Assembly (NCBI RefSeq): GCF_903903185.1
Contig: NZ_CAIUXT010000074.1
Span: 1 to 64,000, forward strand
Origin: an uncultured Rhodoblastus sp.
GTDB lineage: Bacteria; Pseudomonadota; Alphaproteobacteria; Rhizobiales; Beijerinckiaceae
Reading direction: 5' to 3'
Length of the DNA: 64,000 nt
The first letter of the stretch is position 1. Every line of letters begins with the position of its first letter. The notes under the pieces are model-generated. The model searched no databases. It worked only from the letters and a program-made list of their open reading frames with translations, and was not told the DNA's origin. Shown one piece after another: positions 9,627 to 18,517 of this stretch. Both the position numbers and the translations under genes were made by a program.

Positions 9627-12600
9627 TCAAGCCATATTCCGCGCCGGGGCTTTCGCCAGAGCTTCGACCAGCGCCGCGTCGAGTTTGACGGCGTCGATTT
9701 CCTCGACGCGCGGTCCGGAAGTGTAGACCAGAAAGCAGCGGATGTTGCGGCCCGGATAAAGCAGCGCTGCGGCGGCGCGATAGAGCGCCATTTGCGCGAC
9801 ATGGGCCGCGGATTGGGCCGGCGGCGTGGATTGGGCCGCGCCGGTCTTGAAATCGGCGAGCCAGACCGCGTCGCCCTGTTCGGCCAGCCGGTCGATGGCG
9901 CCGGCGATCTCGACAAAGCCGCCGCCGGGCTTTTGCAACCGCGCCGCGATGCGCGCCTCGGCGACGGCGTTTTCGCCAAACAAAGGCGCGAGGCGCGGAT
10001 CGTCGAGCACGCGAAAGACCTGGGTTGCCAAAAGCGCCGCCCGGTCCGGCTCGATTTTTTGCGCCGCCAGATCGCGCAAAACCGCATCGCGGCGCAAAGC
10101 CGGCGCCAACGCCGGAACGAACTGGAACAGGCGGTGCAATTGCCGCCCCTCTTCGAGCGCCCGCAGACGGGTCGCCGCCATGGCGCCGCCCTCGGCAAAA
10201 TCCTCCTCCGCGCCATCGAGCGCGCCGGAGGGACGCAAGGGGGGGGCGGCGGAAACTTCCGCCGGCGCGGGCGCGAAAAGCCAGGAGGGCGGCGCGGGCG
10301 GCGCGCCGGCCGGCGCGGGCGCCACGGCGGGATCGGGCGGTTGGGGCAGGAATTCCGGCCCAAAGCGCAACACCTTGTCGTCGCCGCCCCAAGGCGCCGG
10401 CGCGACAAAACTCTCATTGGCCAGCGCCGTCGCGATCATCGCCCGCCAGCTTTCCGGCGAAAGCTCCTTCTTGCCGCGATGTCCCGCGATATAGAGCCGT
10501 TCCTCGGCGCGCGTCATGGCGACATAGAGCAGGCGGCGATATTCCTGCGCCGCCGCCTCGCGTCGCCCCTCCCGCGCCCGCGCGACGACCGCGCAATCGC
10601 TCGCCCGGTTGGGCGACCACAGCGGAAAAATCCGGCCGTCCAGGGCCGTCGCGGCAAAAAGCTTGCCGTCATGATGGCCGCCCGGCGCGGCGCAGGTGTC
10701 GGGCAGAAAAACGATCTTGGCTTCGAGCCCCTTGGCGGCATGGACGGTCATCACCCGCACGTAACGCTCCGACAGGTCCATATCGCGCTTGATCGAGACG
10801 TCGAGCGCTTCGACCTCGGCGAGAAAAGCCCCGAGCGAAGGCGCGCGTTCGCGCTCATGCGCCAAAGCGAGGTTGAGGAATTCGTCGAGCGCGTCGCCGG
10901 CCTCCGGCCCCAGCCGGGCGAGAAAGGCCCGCCTGCCGCCGCGCGGGCCGAGCAGGCGCGCAAAAAAGGCGAAAGGCGGCAAGGCGCGGCCCATGTCGCG
11001 CAACAGATCGAGCCTGGCGCAGGCCGCCTGAACCTTGAGATCGCCGGACGCCAGCATCGCCTCGTGCAGCGAGCCGGCGCGCCTTGGCGCGATGGCGATG
11101 AGATCGTCGTCGTCGAAGCCAAACAAAGGGGTTTTCAACACGGTCGCCAGATTGAGATCGTCGGCCGGCATCAAAGCCGCGCGGCCGATGGCGACAAGAT
11201 CCATCACCGCGATATGTTCGGCAAGTTTCAGACGATCGGCGCCGGCGACGGGGACGTTTTTTTCCTTGAGCGCCCGGATCATCGCCTCGAAAAACGCATC
11301 GCGCCGGCGCACCAGAATCATGATGTCGCCGGGACGGACCGGGCGGCGCTTGCCCTCCGCCAGCACGGTCTCGCCGGAGCCGGGTTCGAGCCAGCGGCGG
11401 ATGGTTTCAGCGATTCTCCGCGCGCTCGCCACGGGAGGGTCGGCCTCGTCGGAATAATCGAGCGGCAGTTTCCAGTCGCGCGGCTCCTCCTGCTCCGCCC
11501 GCGCGAGCACGTCCCAGATTTCGACGCGCGACGGCGCATCGCGCTTGAGCGCCTCATGGACGGTGTTGACATGATCGGCCTGCGCCGACAGGCCGCGATA
11601 ATTTTCAGGATAGGAGAATACCTTGTCCACCGCCGCCAGCACGCCGGGCGCCGAGCGGAACGACAGGGTCAGTTCGACCGGCTCGAAACGCTTGCCGGCG
11701 TGCGTCGCGCGGCGCTGGAAATCCCCTTTCATCCGCGCGAAAAGATCCGGCGCCGCGCCCTGGAAGGAAAAGATCGACTGTTTCTCGTCGCCCACCGCGA
11801 AAAAGCTGCGATTGGCCCGGCTCTGCCCGGCGCCCGCGAAAAAATCCTCGCAGATGCGGGTGAGGATTTTCCATTGCGCGGCGCTGGTGTCCTGCGCTTC
11901 ATCGACCAATATGTGATCGATGCCGGCGTCGAGTTTCTTTAACACCCATTGCGCCGAGGAACGGTCGAGCAGGCGCTGGGTGAAGGCGATGAGATCGTCG
12001 AAGTCGAGATATTGCCGCTCGGCCTTGAGCCTCTCGTAACGATCGAGAATGGCGTTGACGATCAGGCTCAGGCTCAGCGTGCGCTCCGCCGTTTCCGCCG
12101 CCTTCATCTTTTCGCGCATCCGGATCAGCCGGACCTGTTCGTCCTCGAGTTCGCGCAGCAACCCGGGGTGAGACTCGGCCAGCTTCTTGTTGAGAAGCGT
12201 TTTCGCCGGCTCGCCTTGCTGGGTGAAAAAGATGGCGGTGATTTTATCGAGCGCCTCGTCGAAATTCTTGCCGAGCCAGTCCGCATAGGCTTGCGAAAAC
12301 AGCACGGCCTTCTTGGCGTCCGTGCTGGTTCCGCCGACCAGCACGCTGGCCAGATCGGGCCAGCGCGCCGGCGCCAGACCGCCTTCGAGCGTGTCGCGCA
12401 GGACCGTTTCGGGCGTGTCGTCGGGGCCAAGCCCCAGCGTCAGTCTCAGTGCCCTGTCAGCGTCCGATGAAGCGGCGGCGCGAAACATCGGCCTTTGGCG
12501 CAATGCCTCTTCGAGCAGCTTTGCGAAGACCAGTCCGGCGTCCTCGGCGATCCGCTCCAGCGCCGCCGCCATTTTCCCGTCATGGCGCGCCCGCGCCAGC

Positions 12601-13100
12601 ACGTCCTGCCTGGCGCGGGCGATCAATTGCGCCTGTTCGACCTCCTCGACGATCGAAAATCCCGCCGCGACATTGGCCTCGAAAGGCGCGGCGTGCAGCA
12701 CGCTTTCGCAGAAGGCGTGCAACGTCTGGATCTTTAAACCGCCCGGCGTCTCGACGGCGCGAGCGAAAAGTTTGCGCGCAGAATCGAGCTGGCTTTTTTC
12801 ATCGGGCCGTCTGGCGCCGGTCGCCTCGATGGCGCTCGCCAGCCTTTCGTCATCGAGCGACGTCCATTCGCCCAGAGTCTTGAACACCCGCTCGGCCATA
12901 TTGGCCGCCGCCGCCTTGGTGAAAGTCAGGCACAAGATTCGCCCCGGCGCGAAATCCGCCAGCAGCAGGCGCACCACCCTTTGCGCCAGCACATGGGTCT
13001 TGCCCGAGCCGGCATTGGCCGAGACCCAGGCAGACAGATCGGGATCGGAAGCCATGGCTTGAAGCGCCAGCGTCGATGACGGAATTTTCGGCGCTTTCAT
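9627..13100 (-). CDS. addA: Double-strand break repair helicase AddA
   Basis: LSAWVSANAGSGKTHVLAQRVVRLLL, UvrD-like motifs (DEAQDTSAAQWKIL, VMTVHAAKGLEAKIVFLPD), C-terminal nuclease region. Start MKAPKIPSS overlaps the addB stop (TCAT at 13097-13100). Confidence 0.95.
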   Translation of the reverse strand: MKAPKIPSSTLALQAMASDPDLSAWVSANAGSGKTHVLAQRVVRLLLADFAPGRILCLTFTKAAAANMAERVFKTLGEWTSLDDERLASAIEATGARRPDEKSQLDSARKLFARAVETPGGLKIQTLHAFCESVLHAAPFEANVAAGFSIVEEVEQAQLIARARQDVLARARHDGKMAAALERIAEDAGLVFAKLLEEALRQRPMFRAAASSDADRALRLTLGLGPDDTPETVLRDTLEGGLAPARWPDLASVLVGGTSTDAKKAVLFSQAYADWLGKNFDEALDKITAIFFTQQGEPAKTLLNKKLAESHPGLLRELEDEQVRLIRMREKMKAAETAERTLSLSLIVNAILDRYERLKAERQYLDFDDLIAFTQRLLDRSSAQWVLKKLDAGIDHILVDEAQDTSAAQWKILTRICEDFFAGAGQSRANRSFFAVGDEKQSIFSFQGAAPDLFARMKGDFQRRATHAGKRFEPVELTLSFRSAPGVLAAVDKVFSYPENYRGLSAQADHVNTVHEALKRDAPSRVEIWDVLARAEQEEPRDWKLPLDYSDEADPPVASARRIAETIRRWLEPGSGETVLAEGKRRPVRPGDIMILVRRRDAFFEAMIRALKEKNVPVAGADRLKLAEHIAVMDLVAIGRAALMPADDLNLATVLKTPLFGFDDDDLIAIAPRRAGSLHEAMLASGDLKVQAACARLDLLRDMGRALPPFAFFARLLGPRGGRRAFLARLGPEAGDALDEFLNLALAHERERAPSLGAFLAEVEALDVSIKRDMDLSERYVRVMTVHAAKGLEAKIVFLPDTCAAPGGHHDGKLFAATALDGRIFPLWSPNRASDCAVVARAREGRREAAAQEYRRLLYVAMTRAEERLYIAGHRGKKELSPESWRAMIATALANESFVAPAPWGGDDKVLRFGPEFLPQPPDPAVAPAPAGAPPAPPSWLFAPAPAEVSAAPPLRPSGALDGAEEDFAEGGAMAATRLRALEEGRQLHRLFQFVPALAPALRRDAVLRDLAAQKIEPDRAALLATQVFRVLDDPRLAPLFGENAVAEARIAARLQKPGGGFVEIAGAIDRLAEQGDAVWLADFKTGAAQSTPPAQSAAHVAQMALYRAAAALLYPGRNIRCFLVYTSGPRVEEIDAVKLDAALVEALAKAPARNMA

Positions 13101-16100
13101 CCCTCGTCTCCGCCGGTCGCGTCCGCGCCCGAAGCCGACCATTCGCGGGTGCGCGCCAGATGATCGAAATCATTGTAGCGCGCGGCAAATTGCGGGTAGG
13201 GCCGCGCCGGATAGCCCTTGCTCAAAATGCGGAAGTCGTTCAGCAGGCCGATCAGCTGGGCGAAATGCCCGGCGATCAGATCGGCGAAGGTCCCCTTTTT
13301 CGGTTCGTCGAGATTTTGCGGTCTGGTCTTGTCGCCGCCGAGCGGCAGGTAAAAGGCCGTCTCGACCTTGCGTGGGCCAAGGCCGCGAAAGGCCCCGCGC
13401 TCCATCATCGCCGCCTCCAGCGTCAATTGCGGCGCCCAGCCGGCGCGCACCTCCTTGTTGGAGGGCGGCTTGCCGGTCTTGTAATCGACGATGACCGCGC
13501 CGCCGTTGTTCAGCAATTCGATGCGATCGGCTTCGGCGGTGAGCGAGAATGTCGAGCCGTCGGCGAGCAGCAGCGACAAATTGCCGCCAATCTCGACGAC
13601 GATTCTTTCGATGTACGGACGCCGCCTGGCCTCGAAGGCCAGATAGGCCTCGAGCCCGCGCACCAGACGCGGCCAGCGAAAGCTCAGGAACTCCGCGTCG
13701 CTTTCGAATTCCGCAAGCTTTTCCCTTGCGGCGACGAGGAGAATTTCGCGGGCGCGCTCCGGCAAGACGCCGCTCTCATGCGCGCGCACGAATTCTTCCA
13801 GCACTTCATGAATGGCTTCACCGATTTCGCGCGGTCCCGGATTGGCGTCGAGCCCGGGCATGGGCTTCAATTTCAGGATATGTTCGGCATAGATCGCATA
13901 GGGGTCGCGGCGCAGCATTTCGATGCGCGTCACCGAAAGCCTTTGCGGACGCAATTCGAGCGGCGGCCGGGGCTCGGGACGGGCCAAAGGTTTTTCCGCC
14001 GGCGCGGCGTCGATTTCTTGCGCCAGATCGAGCCAGCGCGCGCCACGCTCCCGAAGCCCGGAGAAGATCTCGGGGCCGGCCAGAGCCTCGATGCGCAGCA
14101 GAAAGCGCGAGGACGTCGTCGGCGATCCGCCGCGCTTTTTCGCGCGGGTCAGAATCACTTCGGGAGCGCCGAACGCCTGCGCGAAATCATGCGCCGTCTG
14201 GCCGATGCGCCGGTCGGGCGAAGACAGGCCGAGCGCCGCGCGAAATTGCCGGTTGAGGAAGGAATCGGTCTCGCCGCGTGGCGGCCAGACGGTCTCGTCC
14301 AGTCCCGCCAGCACCATCAGGTCGGCGCCGATCAGGCGCGCTTCGAGCAGGCCGAGAATTTTCAGACGCGGATGGGCGCGCGCCGGGCCGCGCAGGATGC
14401 GCTCGCCGATCAGCGCGTCGAAAAACACCGCATAGCTTTCGCCGTGAAAGGTGAAAGCCTGATTGGCGGCGGCGGCCAGCTCCTCGAACATCGCAGCCAA
14501 AGCCTCGCCGTCGGCGCCGCCGGGAAAGGCCTGCTCGTCGCCGGCGACGATCAGGCCCAGCGTCTTTCGATGGGCGTCGAGCCAGGGTTTGAGGTCCGTC
14601 TCGCCGGCTTGCGCCAGAACCCGAAGCGACGCGAAAGCCATGTCAAGGCTCCGCGCGAAATCTTCCAGCGCCGACCAGTCGGCGTCGGAAATTTCCCTTT
14701 GGCGCGGATGGGCGTGGCGGTCGGCCGCCGCAGCGCGGGCGGGCGCGACGCAATCGGCGAAAGGCGGCGCCTGAAAGCCGGAGCGCAGCACCCCGATTTC
14801 GAACAGGGCGCAAAGCCTTTGCGCCCGCGGCCCGAACCCGAGCGAAAAATCGGGATGGGCGAGCAAAGGCGCCCAGTCGTCGGCGCCGCCGCACAGCGCG
14901 GCGAGCGCCAGCCGCGCCAGCACGCCGGCGCGCGAAGCGCCGAGCGGCGAGCCGCCGGAATCGTCGATCTCGACGTTCCAGCGCAACAATTCCGCGCGCA
15001 CGCGCTCCCCCAGCCCCCGATCCGGCGTCACCAGCGCCGCTGTGCGGCCCGGCGTCTCCAGCGCCTCGCGTAGCGCAATCGCGATCGCCAGCGCCTCCTC
15101 GCGCTCGCCGTCGGCCTCGATCAGGGCGACCTCGGCCAGGGCCGCCGACACTTCCCTTGCGTCATTTCTGGCCCGCCAGAGCGGCCAGAGGTCGGTGCTG
15201 TCGGCGGGCCGGAAAGCCTCGCAGAGGAATATTTCGCGCGCCGCCAGCCGGGGCGCCCTTTCGCCAAGCGCCACGACATTTTCGCGCGCGACGCCGATGG
15301 TTTCGATCAGGCGCGCGAGAAAAGCCTGCGGATGGGTGGCGCAGGGCTCCTTGGCGTCCCGGATCGCAGCGAAGGATGGGTCGTCGAGAGTCTGGTCGAG
15401 ACCGGGCAGCACCACGGCGCCGTTTTGCGCATGGGCGATGGCGGCGAGCAGCCGCGCGGTGACGATGTTCGAACCGGTCGAACCGATGGCGACGACCGGC
15501 GTGGAATCGCGCCCGACCGCCTCGATGGCCCGGGCGATCAGCGCCTGCTGGCGCGCCGCCGGATCGACAAAGCCGCGCTCGCTCTGGATTTGCGGCCAGC
15601 TGGCGATGGCGATGTCGAGAAAGCGCAAGGTGATGCGCCAGTAATCGTCGAAATCGCCGCCGAGCGCCTCCAGCCCGCGCCAGGCGACATTCTCGACGAT
15701 CATTTCGTCGATCAGCGCCGCCAGTTCGCCGGACAGGTTCCAGGCGTCGGCGGGATGCGTGGCAACAAGCAGGCTTTCCTCGGCGTAGCGCGCCTCCCCA
15801 TTTGCGTCGATGGAGACGATGGCTTGCCGGAGGCTGCGCCCCCATTTCAGAATCAGTTCGCCCAAAATCATCCGGCGCTCCATGTCTCCCACGGCGCGCG
15901 GAAAATCGGGGTCGAGCGGATTGTCGAAACCGGCCTCCCCGCTCTCGCCGTCGAGCGCGCCAAGGGCCAGGATGTTGGGCAGCAGCATGGCCGGGGCTCC
16001 GGCGCAGCGCGCCAGTTCCGCCGCCAGCGCCCGGCCGGCGCGCCGCGTCGGCACATAGATTTTTGCCCGGGCCAGCGCCAGCGGGCCGGAAGCCCGGTCG

Positions 16101-16198
16101 AGACCGGGAACGATGTTTCCATCGAGAAATGCCTCAGCGAAAGTCGCCAGAAAGGGCGCGCCCGGAGCAATGGTGAAAACACGCGGCGTCACGGGCAA
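13097..16198 (-). CDS. addB: Double-strand break repair protein AddB
   Basis: 1033 aa; characteristic alphaproteobacterial AddB sequence (ARAKIYVPTRRAGRALAAEL...), directly upstream of and overlapping addA. Confidence 0.93.
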   Translation of the reverse strand: MPVTPRVFTIAPGAPFLATFAEAFLDGNIVPGLDRASGPLALARAKIYVPTRRAGRALAAELARCAGAPAMLLPNILALGALDGESGEAGFDNPLDPDFPRAVGDMERRMILGELILKWGRSLRQAIVSIDANGEARYAEESLLVATHPADAWNLSGELAALIDEMIVENVAWRGLEALGGDFDDYWRITLRFLDIAIASWPQIQSERGFVDPAARQQALIARAIEAVGRDSTPVVAIGSTGSNIVTARLLAAIAHAQNGAVVLPGLDQTLDDPSFAAIRDAKEPCATHPQAFLARLIETIGVARENVVALGERAPRLAAREIFLCEAFRPADSTDLWPLWRARNDAREVSAALAEVALIEADGEREEALAIAIALREALETPGRTAALVTPDRGLGERVRAELLRWNVEIDDSGGSPLGASRAGVLARLALAALCGGADDWAPLLAHPDFSLGFGPRAQRLCALFEIGVLRSGFQAPPFADCVAPARAAAADRHAHPRQREISDADWSALEDFARSLDMAFASLRVLAQAGETDLKPWLDAHRKTLGLIVAGDEQAFPGGADGEALAAMFEELAAAANQAFTFHGESYAVFFDALIGERILRGPARAHPRLKILGLLEARLIGADLMVLAGLDETVWPPRGETDSFLNRQFRAALGLSSPDRRIGQTAHDFAQAFGAPEVILTRAKKRGGSPTTSSRFLLRIEALAGPEIFSGLRERGARWLDLAQEIDAAPAEKPLARPEPRPPLELRPQRLSVTRIEMLRRDPYAIYAEHILKLKPMPGLDANPGPREIGEAIHEVLEEFVRAHESGVLPERAREILLVAAREKLAEFESDAEFLSFRWPRLVRGLEAYLAFEARRRPYIERIVVEIGGNLSLLLADGSTFSLTAEADRIELLNNGGAVIVDYKTGKPPSNKEVRAGWAPQLTLEAAMMERGAFRGLGPRKVETAFYLPLGGDKTRPQNLDEPKKGTFADLIAGHFAQLIGLLNDFRILSKGYPARPYPQFAARYNDFDHLARTREWSASGADATGGDEG

Positions 16199-16244
16199 TT
16201 CCTCGTCGGGTCAACACACGAAACGATGGCTTTGGCGCCCCGCC

Positions 16245-16970
16245 TCACACGGCGACGGCGCTGGCGTAAATCCTTTCCGCTTCGCCGATCGCTTCGGGGT
16301 CGCCGACATGCAGCCAGCGGCCTTCGAGCGGCAGGCCGAACAGGCGCCCCTGTTCCGCCGCCGCGAAGAAAAACGGCGCGAGACGGAAGGGCGCGAGCGG
16401 ACAATCGACGAACAGCGAACTCTTGATGATCCCGACGCCGGAATAGACAAAAGGCGCCGTCTCGCCCGGACCCGGCCGTCGCAGCCGGCCTTGCGCGTCG
16501 GCGAAAAAATCGCCGCGCCAATCGACGCCGACGCTGGTTCCGGTTTCGGCGAGCAGCAGCAGCACGTCCATCTTGTCGCCGTCCCAGGCGCACGCCAGAC
16601 GCGCGAGCTGCGATCTCGGCTCTTCGATCCACAAGGCGTCGGTATTGCAGATGAAAAACGGCCGGCCGTGAAATTCGTCCAATACCTTGACGATGCCGCC
16701 GCCCTGGTCGAGCAGCGTCTCGCGCTCGTCCGAAATCTTGATGCGCGGCGCCGTTCGGTCGCGCAAATGATCCTCGATCTGGTCGGCCAGCCAGTGGACA
16801 TTGACGATGGCCTCAGCGATTCCCGCCTCGTCGAGCCGGTCGAGCATGTGATCGAGCATGGCCCTGCCGCCGACGCGCACCAGAGGCTTCGGGACGGTCA
16901 AGGTGATCGGGCGCATCCGCGTGCCGAGCCCGGCGGCGAAGACCAGCGCCTTTTCCGGACGCGCGCTCAA
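16245..16970 (-). CDS. murU: Nucleotidyltransferase, N-acetylmuramate-1-phosphate uridylyltransferase (MurU) type
   Basis: KALVFAAGLGTRMRPITLTVPKPLVRVGGRAMLDHMLDRL; adjacent to an AmgK-like kinase. Confidence 0.85.
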   Translation of the reverse strand: MSARPEKALVFAAGLGTRMRPITLTVPKPLVRVGGRAMLDHMLDRLDEAGIAEAIVNVHWLADQIEDHLRDRTAPRIKISDERETLLDQGGGIVKVLDEFHGRPFFICNTDALWIEEPRSQLARLACAWDGDKMDVLLLLAETGTSVGVDWRGDFFADAQGRLRRPGPGETAPFVYSGVGIIKSSLFVDCPLAPFRLAPFFFAAAEQGRLFGLPLEGRWLHVGDPEAIGEAERIYASAVAV

Positions 16971-18517
16971 GTGGCCGCCTCCTGGTCCTCATTGGCGAAA
17001 ATCTGCGGCATCGCGGCGTCGAACCAGTTCTTCAGATCGGCCATGACCGGATGGCCGAGGTTTTTTCGCAGGTAATTTTTCACCCGGGGAATATGGGCGA
17101 GATAGTTCGGCTTGCCGTCCCGCTTGTCGAGCCGGGCGAAAATGCCGAGAATCTTGCTTGAGCGCTGCGCGCCCATCAGCGCATAGGCGCAAGCGAAGGC
17201 CGCCATGTCGAATTCCGGCTGCGCCTGTTTGCGCGCCCGGGCATAATGGCCGAGCAGCTTCAATTCCAGATCGTCGGGCACATCGACCCGCGCGTCCTGC
17301 AAAAGCGAAACCACGTCATAGGCGGGCGGTCCCAGGACGCAATCCTGAAAATCCAGCAGGCCGATCCGGCGCGCGCCCTCGCGCTCTGGCAGCCAGAGCA
17401 GATTGGGCGAATGAAAATCGCGCAGGCTCCAGGTCCGCGCCTCGGCGAGCAGCGGCGCCAGCAGGCCGCGCCAGATGTTTTCATATTGCGCCCGCGCGCC
17501 CGACGCGATGTGCCTGCCGCCAAGATGCGGCGCATACCATTAGGGCAGCAGATCGGCCTCGATCAGCAGCGCGTCGAGATCGTAGGGCGGGATTTTATAG
17601 GTTCCCCCGTCTATCGGCAGGCTTTCGGGCAGGTCGCGGGCGTGCAATTGCGCCAGCAGCGCCGCCGCCTGCGCGTAGCGCTCGAAGTTCGGCCCGTCGG
17701 GTCCTGCCACGCCCTCGGTTCCGAAATATTCGAGTACGGCGAAGCCGGTCTCGAGATCGGAGGCGTAGATTTCGGGCGCCGACAGATCTTGCGCGCGCAG
17801 GGCTTCGTCCACGGCGACAAAGGGAAGGATGTTTTCGGCGAGACGGGCGATGGCGCTATAGGGCTTGCCGAAGCGCACCGGCGGCCCGTCGGGGCGCGGC
17901 GGCGAAATCATCAAAAGGGCCTTTTCGCCGCTCGCCTTGGTCAAAAGCTCATAGGCGCGCGAAGAGGCGTCGCCCTGCAAATGTTCGCGTTCGGCCTCGT
18001 CCCAGCCCGAGCGCTCGAGCACCGATTGGGCGCCGCGCTTGGACAGGAGTCTTGCCGCCATGGCGCCGTGGCCGGTGATTTCGGCGCGGCGATAGTCCGC
18101 GCCGCGCCGCGCGTCGGTGAACAGCGCGATGTCGAGCCGGTCGCCGGTCAGCGCCGCGCCGGCGCGCTCGGCCCATTCGACCAGCACCAGCGCGCCCTCC
18201 GCCGCCTCGTCCCAACCGAGTTCCGCCAGTTCGGACGGGTCCTTGACCCGATAGAGATCGGCGTGAACGATGGGAAAGGCCGGCGTATCGTAAATCTGCA
18301 GCAGGGTGAAGGTCGGGCTTGGCGTCTCGAGTTCCGGGTCGCCGGTCAGGCGGCGGATCAGCGCCCGCGCGAAAGTGGTCTTGCCGGCGCCAAGCTCCCC
18401 GGACAGGGTCACCAGATCGTCGGCGCCGACCAGCGCCGCCACCTCGCGCGCCAGACCTTGCGTCGCCGCCTCTGTGGGCAATTCGGCGCGCCACACCGGC
18501 GCGATGACGGAATTCAT
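16967..18517 (-). pseudogene. TsaE-AmgK fusion (tRNA t6A ATPase domain plus anhydro-sugar kinase domain) interrupted by an in-frame TAA at 17540-17542
   Basis: MNSVIAPVWRAEL...LSGELGAGKTTFARAL (TsaE Walker A), then AmgK N-lobe ending ...LDALLIEADLLP-stop. Reading continues in the same frame as WYAPHLGGRHIASG...TWSLRDFHSPNLLWLPEREGARRIGLLDFQDCVLGPPAYDVVSLLQDAR...EAAT to 16967. The TsaE-containing part (17540..18517, 325 aa) is intact. Confidence 0.85.
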
